Assembly: GCA_045863555.1 (NCBI GenBank)
Contig: BTUU01000031.1
Coordinates: forward strand, 1 to 32,313
Length of the DNA: 32,313 nt
Direction of reading: 5' to 3'
Origin: JACRLV01 sp045863555
GTDB lineage: Bacteria > Planctomycetota > Phycisphaerae > UBA1845 > Fen-1342
The notes below the pieces were generated by a model. That model did not search any database, had not been told where the DNA came from, and saw only the letters and a program-made list of their open reading frames with translations. Shown one piece after another: positions 8,710-19,000 of the stretch; the stretch's first letter is position 1, and each line of letters starts with the position of its first letter. Position numbers and translations under genes: made by a program.

Positions 8710-9555
8710 ATGATCACGCTCACGAATGTCACGCGGCGCTTCGGGTCGCTCACCGCTGTCGATGATCTGTCGCTCGGAATTCGGCGCGGCGAGGTGTTTG
8801 GGCTGCTCGGGCCGAACGGGGCGGGGAAGTCGACGACCGTCAACCTTGTCGTCGGGCTGCTCATGCCCGATCGCGGCAGCGTCGCGATCAACGGCGGCGG
8901 GCGGCCGACGGATGCGGCCGTGCGGCGGCAGATCGGCGTGGCGCCGCAGTCGCTGGCGCTGTACGACGAGCTGAGCGGCGAGGAGAACGTGCGGTTCTTC
9001 GGCCAGGTGCAGGGGCTGAGCGGAAAGCAGCTCGATGAGCGGACGCGGGCCGTACTGGAGTTCGTAGACCTCTACGACCGGCGGCGGGATCGCTGCGGAA
9101 CGTACAGCGGCGGCATGAAGCGGCGGCTGAACCTGGCCGCGGCGCTGGTGCACGACCCCACGCTGCTGCTCTTCGACGAGCCGACGGTCGGCGTCGATCC
9201 GCAGTCGCGCAACGCGATCCTGGAGAAGATCGTCGAACTGAAACGCCAGGGTCGCACGATCGTCTACACGACGCACTACATGGAAGAGGTCGAGCGCATC
9301 TGCGACCGCGTGGGGATCGTCGACCACGGCAAGCTGCTCGCGCTCGACAGCGTCGACGGGCTCATCGCCGCGCACGGCGGACACAACCTCGTCATCGCCG
9401 AGACGGCCGAGGGCGAGCAGCGGTTCGAGTCGGACAATCCGCTGGCGGACCTGACGCGGCTGCAAAACGGCGGCGGGCTGGGGCGGTTTCGCGTCGAGCG
9501 GCCGAACCTGGAATCGGTGTTTCTGAAACTTACCGGCAGAAAGCTGAGGGAATAG
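8710..9555 (+). CDS. ABC-2 transporter ATP-binding protein
   Basis: A 281-aa cytoplasmic ATPase subunit of an ABC exporter. Walker A GPNGAGKST is at residues 34-42. The signature motif is YSGGMKRRLNLA, Walker B is LLLFDEPTVGVDP, and the switch histidine lies in YTTHYMEE. The overall pattern is that of the DrrA/NatA/CcmA-type group that pairs with ABC-2 permeases. The extra C-terminal 70 or so residues (ending LESVFLKLTGRKLRE) are usual in this group. The stop codon abuts the ATG of the permease gene, so the two are co-transcribed and translationally coupled. The substrate (drug, lipid, polysaccharide or Na+) cannot be read from the sequence. Confidence 0.93.
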   Translation: MITLTNVTRRFGSLTAVDDLSLGIRRGEVFGLLGPNGAGKSTTVNLVVGLLMPDRGSVAINGGGRPTDAAVRRQIGVAPQSLALYDELSGEENVRFFGQVQGLSGKQLDERTRAVLEFVDLYDRRRDRCGTYSGGMKRRLNLAAALVHDPTLLLFDEPTVGVDPQSRNAILEKIVELKRQGRTIVYTTHYMEEVERICDRVGIVDHGKLLALDSVDGLIAAHGGHNLVIAETAEGEQRFESDNPLADLTRLQNGGGLGRFRVERPNLESVFLKLTGRKLRE

Positions 9556-10878
9556 ATGCAGGCAGCGCTGGCCATCGCGCGGAAGGATCTGCGGCTGCTC
9601 GTTCGAGACAAGGCGTCGGCGTTCTTCGCGTTCGTCTTCCCGGTGATCTACGCGTCGTTCTTCGGGGCGATTTTCAGCGGCTCCGCGGGCGGCTCCGGCA
9701 AGATGAACGTCGTCGTCGCGGACGAGGACGGATCGGCGGAGTCGAAGGCGTTCGTCGAGACGCTGCGGGGCGCGAGCGAGCTGAATCTCTCCTTCGCGGC
9801 TGCGGCCGAGGCGGAGGAGCTGGTGCGGAGGGGCGACCGGGCGGCGTTCATCAAGCTGCCGAAGGGCTATGGCGAGTCGCGGCGGCGGCTCTTCTGGGGC
9901 GAGCCGCCGACGATCTCGGTAGGCGTCGATCCGTCGCGCAAGGCCGAGGGCGGCATGCTGGAAGGCCTGCTGATGCGCGAGTTCATGCAGGACTGGCAGA
10001 AGGACTTCACGAACCCGAAGTTCATGCAGACGCAGATCGCGGACACGATCGGCCTGCTCGACAGCGAGGAGAGCGACCTCGGGGAGGGTGAGAAAACGAT
10101 CCTGCGCACGTTTCTCGGCGCGCTCAACACGTTCATGAGTTCGCCGCTGCTGGCCAGCGCGCCGGCGTCGCAGGCGACGAGTGCGGCGGCGGGCGACGGG
10201 GCCTCGACGGGTTATCGCGGGTTCGAGCCGGTTCGCGTCAAGATCGAGGACGTGCTGGGCCGCAAGCGGGTCGGCCCGAAGAACGCGTTCGCGATTTCGT
10301 TTCCGCAGGGCATGATCTGGGGCGTGATGGGCTGCGCCGCGGGCTTCGGCGTGTCGCTCGTGACGGAGCGGACGCGCGGGACGCTGACCCGGCTGCGCAC
10401 GTCGGCGATCTCGATGCCGCAGATTCTGCTGGGCAAGGCGATCGCGTGCTTCCTTTCGACCGTGCTCGTGTGCGCGGTCATGATCTCGTGCGGCTGGCTC
10501 TTCTTCGGCGTGCAGCCGACGTCGATCGGGCTGCTCGCGCTCGCGATCGTCAGCGTGGCGGTGGGGTTCGTGGGCGTGATGATGGTGCTGTCGGTGCTGG
10601 GGCGGACGGAGCAGTCGGCCGGCGGCATCGGCTGGGCGGCGCTGACGATGCTGGCGATGATCGGCGGCGGGATGGTGCCGGCGGTGTTCATGCCGGCGTG
10701 GATGCAGTCGATCGGGTCGATCAGCCCGATTTTCTGGGCGATCCGGGCGTTCGAGGGGCCGATCTGGCGCGAAACGAGCCTGGTGGGGATGCTCCAGCCG
10801 TGCGGCATTCTGCTGGCGATGGGGGTCGGGCTTTTCGCACTCGGCGCGACGATCTTCAACCGGACGGAACGGGCGTAG
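9556..10878 (+). CDS. ABC-2 type transporter permease
   Basis: A 440-aa integral membrane subunit that begins immediately after the ATPase stop codon. One hydrophobic segment lies near the N-terminus (about residues 20-42). A large, mostly hydrophilic region of about 200 residues follows, and then a cluster of about five membrane segments fills the C-terminal half. This is the topology of ABC-2 family permeases with a big extracytoplasmic loop. The segment SPIFWAIRAFEGPIW near the C-terminus is typical of the family. The loop contains an Ala/Ser-rich low-complexity stretch. With the upstream ATPase it should form a homodimeric-type exporter; the cargo is unknown. Confidence 0.88.
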   Translation: MQAALAIARKDLRLLVRDKASAFFAFVFPVIYASFFGAIFSGSAGGSGKMNVVVADEDGSAESKAFVETLRGASELNLSFAAAAEAEELVRRGDRAAFIKLPKGYGESRRRLFWGEPPTISVGVDPSRKAEGGMLEGLLMREFMQDWQKDFTNPKFMQTQIADTIGLLDSEESDLGEGEKTILRTFLGALNTFMSSPLLASAPASQATSAAAGDGASTGYRGFEPVRVKIEDVLGRKRVGPKNAFAISFPQGMIWGVMGCAAGFGVSLVTERTRGTLTRLRTSAISMPQILLGKAIACFLSTVLVCAVMISCGWLFFGVQPTSIGLLALAIVSVAVGFVGVMMVLSVLGRTEQSAGGIGWAALTMLAMIGGGMVPAVFMPAWMQSIGSISPIFWAIRAFEGPIWRETSLVGMLQPCGILLAMGVGLFALGATIFNRTERA

Positions 10879-11601
10879 AGGCCCGCGAAGCGCGTCGAGC
10901 GGGGGGAGTGGGCGGCGGGGCGCAAAAAACGACCGGCCCGCACCCTCTATCCGCGATGCCGCCCGACTGATCAGGTCGGATGGGGGAGCCCGGCATTCGT
11001 CCGCTGGTAGAGACGGAACCGATCGTGTTTTCGAACATCGCGCCGCCGCCAGGACGGTTCGCGCGAATCTGCCACCTCTGGAGATACAGTGCTCGTGCTC
11101 GATGACTCCGCGGCGGGTGGAAAATGGGGCGAGGCAGCCAGAAGGCACGCGGACACACGCCGCCCTCGAGGGCGGTGAATCCACGACTCTGCTGCGTTTC
11201 CCCTCGCCGGTCGCGGGCGCGACCGACTGATCCGGCCCGTAGCACGCCGAGTCAACTTGCGCCGGCCCTTCGCCGGCGCGGAAGTGGCGGAACGACCAAT
11301 CCGCCACGATCCAACGATCCTAGGCCGGGCCGGAACGTGATTTCAAATTCAGGCCCCAAAAAACCTGCGTTACTTTGGCAGGCGCGCGGGTGCGATAATT
11401 CCCGTCGTGCAAAGGAATTGGTGCCCGGAGCGCGGCGGCCGGCCGCGAACGGCCCTCACCCGCCGGCCGGTCACCCGCATTGCAGGATGACCCAGCCAAC
11501 GCGGAACCGGCACCGCATCCGCGCGACACGGCGAAGGCGGCGCTCTCGCGCGGCCGGCCTGGTCTGCGCAGGGCTGTTCCGCGCGTAAGAGGCGGGCACG
11601 A
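10879..11601. other. 723-bp gap between convergent transcription units
   Basis: No convincing gene was found. Visible structures are a perfect 16-bp palindrome at 11160-11175 (centre CTCGAG), an 8-bp GC stem with a five-base loop at 11259-11279, and a 14-bp element at 11441-11454 that on the minus strand forms a GGCCG stem closed by a TTCG tetraloop, 148 bases past the kinase stop. None is followed by a T-run, so factor-independent termination cannot be claimed. Confidence 0.5.
11370..11399 (+). promoter_or_regulatory. Extended -10 promoter-like sequence
   Basis: TTACTT at 11370-11375 is followed by TGC-GATAAT at 11391-11399, an extended -10 pattern at 18-bp spacing. Downstream, an AAAGGA precedes a GTG at 11421 that opens a 55-codon Arg-rich frame ending at 11588. 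No homology is recognised for that frame. Confidence 0.25.
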
Positions 11602-14600
11602 TCAGCGTTGAGCCGCCGGCATCGGGGCGGCGTACCACACGTGCGCGACCGCATTCGCCCCCGCGATCCCGGCAGCGAGGCGCTGCCCGTCGGAGCTGAA
11701 CGCCACGCATAACACCGCGTCCGAATGCCCGCCGAGCGCGAGGAGTTCCGTGCCCGTATCCGCTTCCCACACCTTCACGCTCCGGTCGTCGCTGCCGGTG
11801 ACGATCCGCGTGTCGTCCGGGCTGAACACTGCGCTGCGCACCGCGCCGGTATGACCGCGGAGCGTCGAAAGCGGCCGGCCGGTCGCCGCGTCCCAGACCC
11901 TGGCCGTCATGTCGCGGCCGCCCGTGACGATGCGCCGGCCGGATGCGCTGAACGCGACGCTGTAAAGCTCGCCTGAGTGGCCACGCAGGACCAGAAGCTC
12001 GCGCCCGGTCGCAACGTCCCACACCCGGGCCGTGCCGTCGCCGCCGCCGGCCGCGAGGCGCTCGCCATCCGGGGCGAACGCCACACCTGACACCACGTTG
12101 CTGAGCGTGAGCGTCCGGAGTTTTGCGCCGGTCGCCGCATCCCACAGCGTCACTTCGCCCGCGCGAGTCTCCCGGGCGGTTGAGCTGCCGAGACCGGTGA
12201 CGATGCGCGTCCCATCCGGACTGAACGCCACGCTCGAGACGACGTCGGCGTGTCCGAGGACGAGGAGCATCTCGCCGGTCGAGGCGTCCCAGATCCTCGC
12301 CGTCTGGTCACGCCCGCCGGTCGCGATTCGCCGGCCGTCCGGGCTGAAAGCCACGCTCGAAAGACCCGCGGTGCTCCACGCGGCCGTGGGCTGACCGAGC
12401 GTGAGGACGGTGCGGGCGGTCGCGGCGTCCCAGACTCTGGCCGTGCCGTCGCCGCTGCCCGTGACGACGCGCGCTGCGTCGGGGCTGAATGTAACGCTGC
12501 TGATGAACTCCGCGTGGCCGCGGAGGATGGGGATTTCCTGGCCCGCCTCGGCGTCCCACACCTTCGCCGTGCGGTCGTTGCCGGCGGTGACGATCCGCCG
12601 GCCGTCGGGGCTGAACGCCACGCTGCGGACGTGTCCCGCGTGCCCCTTCAGGGTGAGGAGATCCCGGCCCGTCGTCGCATCCCAGATTTTCGTCGTCTGG
12701 TCCGCGCTCGCGGTGGCGAGGCGTGCGCCGTCGGAGCTGAACGCGACGCGATTGAGCCAGCGCGAGTGGCCCGCGAGCACGAGGAGCTCGCGGCCGGTTC
12801 CGGCGTCCCAGATCCGCACCGTGCCGTCCAGGTTGCCGACCGCGAGGCGCTTTCCGTCCGGGCTGAAGGTCACGCTGCGGCAGAAGTTCGCGTGTCCATA
12901 AAGGGAGAGGAGCTCCCGACCCGTCGCGGCATCGCGCACGGCCTGATCGCCCGAAACGATGCGCTTCCCATCGGGACTGAACGCGACGCTGTATCCGCTG
13001 CCGGCCGCGCCGGTGGCGCCGAGGAGTTCCTGCCCGGTGACGGCGTCCCAGACCTTGATCTCGGCCGGCCCATGTCCCCAGTCGCCCGCCCCGCTGACGA
13101 TGCGCAGGCCGTCCGGACTGAAGGCCACGCTCCATACGCAATAGAGATGCCCCCGCAGCTCGCGGAGCAACCGGCCGGTCGCGGCGTCCCAGACTTTGAC
13201 GTCGCCGGGATTCTCCCCCTGCCCCCACGGACCGCCGCCGGTCACGATCCGCGTGCCGTCGGGGCTGTACGCCACGCTCAGCACGAGACCCGCATGCCCC
13301 GCGAGCGTCAGGAGTTCCTGGCCGGTTGCGGCATCCCAGACTTTCGCCGTTCCGTCCTCGCTGCCCGTCACGATGCGGCGGCCATCGGGGCTGAACGCGG
13401 CGCTTGATACATCGCGGCCGTGCCCGATCAGCGTCAGGCCGGGGCTGATCCGCGTCGAGAGGTAGCGCCACTCCCAGCCGCGGCGCTCCGGCTGACACTC
13501 GCCGAGGTAATGCAGGGCCAGGCCGCCGTTGCCGGCCTCGAAGTCGGTCTGGGCCAGCATCAGCTTTCCGGAATAGACGAGCCACTCCGCGCGCGTGAGC
13601 TGCCGTTCGGCCCGATCCCGCTGCTCCAGAGCGATCCTCGCCTGCCAGGCGAATGCGATCGATCCGATGAGCAGCGATCCGGCGACGGCGACGGCGGCCG
13701 CGACGATTCCCCGGTTGCGCTGCGCGAATTTTCTGATCCGGTAGGCGACAGTCGGCGGCACGGCCAGGACCGGTTCGCCGCCGAGATAGCGACGGATGTC
13801 CATCGCCAGTCCGTCGGCGGTTTCGTACCGGCGCGTGCGGTCCTTCTCGAGGCAGCGCATGACGATCCAGTCCAGATCGCCCTTGAGTGTGTGGATGAGT
13901 TTTCGGCAGTCCATCGGGTGCCGCCGGGGCGCGTCTTGAAGACCGAGCCTGCTCAGGGACGACAGCCGGGTGGAGGGTTTGCGCGGTTCGACCTCGCGGA
14001 TGACCCGCATCATCTCGGCAAAGCCCCGGCTGCGGAGTTCGCGGGTGTCGAACGGCGTCGTGCCCGTGAGCAGCTCGTAGAGCAGAACGCCCAGCGAATA
14101 GATGTCGCTGCGCGTGTCGATGTCGTCGCCGGTCATCTCCGCCTGCTCGGGGCTCATGTAGACCGGCGTGCCGATCAACTGGTCGTGCTCGGTGAAAAGC
14201 GTCCGGGCGGTGAGTTCGGCGCTGGTGGCCTTGGCGATCCCGAAATCGATCACCTTGGGCGCCGGGAGTCCGTCGTGCCGCGTGACGAGGATGTTGGACG
14301 GCTTGATGTCGCGGTGGATGATGCCCTTCTGGTGCGCGTGCTGGATCGCGTGGCACACTTTCGTGAACAGCTCGAGTCGCTGCCGCGTGTCGAGCTTCTC
14401 CGCGTCGCAGTACTCGAGGATCGGAACGCCCTCGATGTACTCCATGACGAAATAGGGCCTGCCCGTATCGGTTGCGCCCGCGTCGAGCACCCGGGCGATG
14501 TTGGGGTGGTCCATCAGCGCCAGCGCCTGGCGCTCGGCCTCAAACCGCCCGATCACCTGACGGGTATCCATGCCCAGCTTGATGACCTTGAACGCGACGC

Positions 14601-14916
14601 GACGCCGGACCGGCTCGAGCTGGTCGGCCAGATAGACCGAACCGAAGCCGCCCTCGCCGATCTGCCGGAGCAGCCGGTAGCGGCCGACTCGCTCGCCGAT
14701 CTGAACCGGGTCCGCGGCCGGTTCGGCCGCCGCGGCGCGCGGCAGCGGGTTTCCGGTCAGGAACGCGCCCGCGTCGGCGTCGGCCTTCAGCAGCCGCTCC
14801 ACCCGCTCGCGCAGCGCCGCGTCGCCGCCGCAGGCGCCGTCGAGATAGGACGCGCGGGCGGCTCCCGCAGGGATCTCGCGAGCGGCGGAGAAGAGCTGCT
14901 CGACGCTGGTCGCCAC
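11602..14916 (-). CDS. Transmembrane Ser/Thr protein kinase with 14 WD40 repeats
   Basis: A 1104-aa membrane kinase. An N-terminal segment typical of planctomycetal kinases precedes a complete Hanks-type domain. The glycine loop GEGGFGSVY starts at residue 87, the ATP-anchoring Lys is K110, HRDIKPSN places the catalytic Asp at 203, DFG starts at 224, and SPEQ replaces APE. One hydrophobic span lies at about 402-424. From about 490 to the end, 14 WD40 repeats (FSPDG...VWDAATG) occur, enough for two seven-bladed propellers, probably extracytoplasmic. The fourth repeat is shortened around its WD strand. The GTG start at 14916 is preferred because GAGGGG lies seven bases upstream; a TTG at 14931 overlaps that site. 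It is the last gene of the minus-strand cluster led by an ECF sigma factor. Confidence 0.92.
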   Translation of the reverse strand: MATSVEQLFSAAREIPAGAARASYLDGACGGDAALRERVERLLKADADAGAFLTGNPLPRAAAAEPAADPVQIGERVGRYRLLRQIGEGGFGSVYLADQLEPVRRRVAFKVIKLGMDTRQVIGRFEAERQALALMDHPNIARVLDAGATDTGRPYFVMEYIEGVPILEYCDAEKLDTRQRLELFTKVCHAIQHAHQKGIIHRDIKPSNILVTRHDGLPAPKVIDFGIAKATSAELTARTLFTEHDQLIGTPVYMSPEQAEMTGDDIDTRSDIYSLGVLLYELLTGTTPFDTRELRSRGFAEMMRVIREVEPRKPSTRLSSLSRLGLQDAPRRHPMDCRKLIHTLKGDLDWIVMRCLEKDRTRRYETADGLAMDIRRYLGGEPVLAVPPTVAYRIRKFAQRNRGIVAAAVAVAGSLLIGSIAFAWQARIALEQRDRAERQLTRAEWLVYSGKLMLAQTDFEAGNGGLALHYLGECQPERRGWEWRYLSTRISPGLTLIGHGRDVSSAAFSPDGRRIVTGSEDGTAKVWDAATGQELLTLAGHAGLVLSVAYSPDGTRIVTGGGPWGQGENPGDVKVWDAATGRLLRELRGHLYCVWSVAFSPDGLRIVSGAGDWGHGPAEIKVWDAVTGQELLGATGAAGSGYSVAFSPDGKRIVSGDQAVRDAATGRELLSLYGHANFCRSVTFSPDGKRLAVGNLDGTVRIWDAGTGRELLVLAGHSRWLNRVAFSSDGARLATASADQTTKIWDATTGRDLLTLKGHAGHVRSVAFSPDGRRIVTAGNDRTAKVWDAEAGQEIPILRGHAEFISSVTFSPDAARVVTGSGDGTARVWDAATARTVLTLGQPTAAWSTAGLSSVAFSPDGRRIATGGRDQTARIWDASTGEMLLVLGHADVVSSVAFSPDGTRIVTGLGSSTARETRAGEVTLWDAATGAKLRTLTLSNVVSGVAFAPDGERLAAGGGDGTARVWDVATGRELLVLRGHSGELYSVAFSASGRRIVTGGRDMTARVWDAATGRPLSTLRGHTGAVRSAVFSPDDTRIVTGSDDRSVKVWEADTGTELLALGGHSDAVLCVAFSSDGQRLAAGIAGANAVAHVWYAAPMPAAQR

Positions 14917-15048
14917 TCTTCGACCCCTCAACCGGCTGATGGCCGTGCGGCCGGCGACTCCCGAACCGCGCGGCGAGTCGACGCGCAGGGCGTCAGGAGT
15001 CGCGCCGCACGTGCACGCCCGGGGGCGTCGAATTCGCCGCGGGTCCGC

Positions 15049-15888
15049 CTACGGGCACGAATTTCCGAACTCCGGCAGAAAACCGGCGAGATCCGTAAGG
15101 CCGATCGAGCCATCATAGTCCAAATCCATGCATGGATTCGCCGGGCTCCCGCCGTAGCTGGACAGAAGCAGAGCCAGATCCGCGAGGCTGACGGCGCCGT
15201 CGCCGTTGAAATCGCCGGCGCAGGGGCAGGGGATGCACTCCAGGGTGCCGCGGTATCGCTCGCCGCAGGAAACCGGCGTGATGAACTGGGGCGCGACGAA
15301 TGCGGCATACGTACCGGGAGACAGGGTGATCGAAACGCGCGTGAGGGTGCAGGCGTCACCGAAGACGCCGCGCGACAGCGCCGGAATCGGGCATCCATTA
15401 CTCAGGTCGGCGATGCCGACCTGGACCAGAAAATCGGCCTCCACGGTCAGGTGGACGATGGACCGCTCCTCGAGCTGGAATCTCCACCAGTCCGTATCGC
15501 GCACCTCGCCGTCCGTTGCGCCGCTGCCGCAGAGCGCCTCACCGCAATTCAGGCGGGTGAAAACCGGTGGGTTTGAGTTGCAGCCGCCGTTTCGCGTGTC
15601 GGTCGGGATGGCACAGTCCGGCTCCTGTTCCCGTGCAGCATCGTCGTTATTACAGGCAGCGCAGTTGCCGCGCGGTCCTGAGCCTTCTCCGGAACCGTCA
15701 TTCGGGCCGGGGACCTGGGGGACGTCAGTTCCCACGCCGGGCAGCCTGTCTACGAAATAGAGCGGATCGAATGCCGCGTTGAGCGCTGATCCGGAGTCGG
15801 TCCCACCAGCCTGGAGAACAGGTGCTCCGGGACCGGGCATGGGCGTAGACATGAGCGCCGCGAGAAGTTGAGTCGCAAAGACGTTCAT
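15049..15888 (-). CDS. Secreted PPC-like protein with dockerin-like C-terminus
   Basis: A 279-aa probable exported protein. The first 20 residues are hydrophobic but lack the usual basic start, so the signal peptide is atypical. After a Gly/Pro-rich, Cys-containing spacer, residues of about 125-215 resemble a bacterial pre-peptidase C-terminal (PPC) domain (DTDWWRFQLEERS followed by ITLSPGTYAAFVAP). Residues of about 224-277 contain two dockerin-type Ca-binding loops (DFNGDGAVSLADL and DLDYDGSIGLTDL). There are many cysteines. A strong Shine-Dalgarno (GGAAGGAAG-like) precedes the ATG. No catalytic domain is seen. It lies 125 bases downstream of a giant lipoprotein gene and 132 bases upstream of the kinase gene on the same strand. 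The function is unknown. Confidence 0.8.
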   Translation of the reverse strand: MNVFATQLLAALMSTPMPGPGAPVLQAGGTDSGSALNAAFDPLYFVDRLPGVGTDVPQVPGPNDGSGEGSGPRGNCAACNNDDAAREQEPDCAIPTDTRNGGCNSNPPVFTRLNCGEALCGSGATDGEVRDTDWWRFQLEERSIVHLTVEADFLVQVGIADLSNGCPIPALSRGVFGDACTLTRVSITLSPGTYAAFVAPQFITPVSCGERYRGTLECIPCPCAGDFNGDGAVSLADLALLLSSYGGSPANPCMDLDYDGSIGLTDLAGFLPEFGNSCP

Positions 15889-16013
15889 GATTTCTTCCTT
15901 TCCTCTTTAGTCGCTTCTGCAATATCCACGCGACGTTACAGTTCAGCACAGAGCCACGGGATCGTCGTTCGTCGCCTCCAAGAACCCGCCCGTGGCTCGT
16001 TCAGCGTCATGCA

Positions 16014-19000
16014 TCAACGCTGCTGTCCGGCCTGCACCTCGAACGCGCCAATGTCCACCGTCACAATTCCATCGTTGTTGCCGTCGGCGATGCGCCGGTT
16101 GCCGTACAGATCGAACGGCGGCAACGGTTGCAGGCCCGCGAGGAGCGGGTCGAGATCGACGAACGTGTTGCCGCGATCGACGCAGGGCGAGTCGGAGCCG
16201 ATCCGCAGGTCGCCAAGTTCCAGACCGCTGAGCGAAGGATCCCCGGCGAGGTTGCCGCTGTTTCCGCGATAGACCGTCGGCCCAGCCGCGTTCAGGAAAC
16301 TGTTGCTTACGGAGAAGTTGGGCCACCAACCCCAGGCGTGTATCTGAGTATACTCGTTGACATTATTGGGATCGTCCGGAAGCTCGCCAGTGCCGTACCA
16401 GTTCCCCCAGACAATTGAGTTCTGGACGAGAACGCTCTGCTTGGTGCCTCCTGCTGTGCCGATGCCGCCGCAGGCATCACCCCCGCCCCCGATCCACGAG
16501 CGGTTGAGTGCGATGGTACAGTTGGTGATCGTGACTCGACGGAGCGTACCGTTAAACCAGCCTTCGCCAGGGAGTCCGCCGCCCGAAATCACGGAAATCG
16601 CTCCACCAATGAGCCTGGAGCGATTGTCCCAGAACACACTGTTGGACACGCTGCCATCGGCGTCGAACATGATCCCGCCGCCGGTACACCGCCAGTCACC
16701 TGTCCAGCCGGTGTTTGCAATGTCGTTGCTGTAGAAGCGGCTGCTGTCGACCCTCACGTAAAGGCCGTTGCCGGTTGCGTAGAGGCCGCCGCCATTGGAC
16801 CACGCCGTGTTGCCCGTGAACGCACAGCGGGTGAAGTCCACTCGAGTCGCGACACCGTTACCGGTGACCTGCACACCGCCGCCGCCGGACGTGCCCGGGT
16901 CGGTATTGGGGAGGCGAGTGGCCGTGTTTTCGCTGAACTCGCAATCCTCGAATACGACCGCTCCACCGGATGTGTTGACGTACGCCCCGCCGCCGACATT
17001 CGCCACGTTGCTGGCCACGATGCACTTCACGAACCTGGCCGCACTGTTGCTTGTGACACGGATACCCCCTCCGGCTCCCTGATTTGCGTTCCGCAGAATC
17101 AGGCAATTCTGAATTGTCGGCGAACCCTGCACCTGAATCGCGCCGCCGCCGTTGACCTCGCCCGTACGCTGCACGGCGCCGGTCAGCATGAATCCGTCCA
17201 GCACGCCCGCCGGTCCCACACCCTGCGGCGCGGTGACGAGCGTGGGGGCGTTGTTGAAGTAGGGCGACCCGGAGTTCACGGCGTTGATCCAGAGCCTCTG
17301 CTGCGTGTTGTCCACGAATTCGCCGGTATCGTTGCTGTCCAGGTCGCCGCTGATGACGCAGCCGTTGGCGAACGCGTTGATGTTGCGCTGGCCGCGCTTC
17401 GTCTCGCCTGCAAAACCCGTGGCTTCGTCCGGCCCGCTGAAACCGCCGTAAATACCGACGTTGTTGACCATCGTCAGCGGGCTGAGTCGGCTGGCCGGCT
17501 TGTAGGTGCCCCGGGCAACCCAGATCTGCGAGACATCGTCCGCGGGATTCGCGTGCGGATTTCCGGCCGCGTCGAGCAGCGCCTGCTGAATCGTCGTGTA
17601 CGCCGTGGCCCAGTTGCGGCCGTTGCCGCCGGGAGGCGCATCGGCCTTGACGAAGCGAACTCCCGCCCGACGGGTCGGGATCGGATCGACGCCGTCGAGC
17701 AGCCCGTCGCCGTCGGAGTCCGGATCGACGGGATCGCTCCGTGCCGCGAATTCCGCCGCGTCGCTGAGCCCGTCGTCGTCCGTATCGGCCGCGGTGGGCG
17801 ACGGATAAACGCGGCGTTTCGCGAAGCCGTCCGGGTGCGGGGCGTTCGGATTCGCCGGATCCTCAAACGCAATCCAGCCATCGACCAGTTCGAACTTGTC
17901 GGTCAGGCCGTCCGCGTCCGCATCGGGTCCGGGCGGCCCCTGGTCGGTGCCCGCGGCCCGCTCGAGCGTATTCGAGAGGCCATCGTTGTCATCGTCGCGG
18001 CTGTAGATGAGGTGCAGGTAATCGCCGGCCCGCAGCACGATGTCGCGGAAGTCCGCCGTCGTGTGTTCGGTGTTGTTGGTGATCGTGACCCAGTAGTTCC
18101 GTCGCGACCCATCCCCCCTCGGCTGGAATCGTCGGCCGAGCAGGTGCCGGAGAACCAGACGCCCTGACTCATCCGGCATGGTCGTGTATCCGTTGTCCGG
18201 ATCGCCGAATGGGATTCCCAGGATGTCTTCGAAAACATTGCGAACCTTGATCCCGCGGTATGTACTATCCGGGTTGCGGTCGACGTTCGTGGCGACATTG
18301 TACTGGCGCACCTCGCCGTCGCCGAAGTCAATGACGACATAGGCCGTCTGAGCCACCGTGAACTGACGCACATAGTCAAAATCGAGTCCGTTGGCGTCCG
18401 TAAAGTTCATCGCCGCAGTCCCGAGCATCAGCGTATCGGGCGCGGCCAGCAGTTCCTTGATCGCCTGCGCGTTGACGCCGGTCGCCGCGAGTTCGAACGG
18501 TCCGGCCGTCTCGCCCGGCGCGAGGGTCACCGAGTCGAGAACGGGCGTCATCGTGGCAATCGTCTTCGGCCCGCGCTGCGGCGAAGTGTCACCGTCAGCC
18601 TTTCGCATTTCACGCTGCGAGACCACTACGCCGAGCCCGGTCAGCGTAAAGGTCGACACTCCGGGATTCGAGAGCAGAATCGACGTCCGGATCGCGCCGT
18701 CGGCGGCCGTTTCCGTCATCTCGCGCGAGTCCGTCTGCACCTTGGACGATTCCTTGCTGGACTCTTTCGAGGATTCCGTGCCGTTCGTCCACGTGTACTC
18801 GCCGTGAACGCCGGCCGTGAGCGAGATGGTCGTACTGCCGAAATCGAACGGACCGTAGTTGATCTCCTGCTCAACCCCGACTTCCAGGCTCCAGCCGATC
18901 GTGTTGCTGAACTCGCTGGATACGGTCTCGGTGCGGGACTCGGTCAGGGTGACGCCGTATTCGAAGCTCTCGCCGACCGATTCGGCGTATTCGACGTTGA

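Noticed and set aside
8572..11307. A 911-codon open frame on the minus strand opposite the ABC genes
   Set aside because: Arg/Pro/His-rich composition with no domain; a GC-driven shadow of well-supported ABC transporter genes.
12250..15576. Long plus-strand frames opposite the kinase gene
   Set aside because: They repeat with the WD40 period and are the complement of the repeat; no independent domain.
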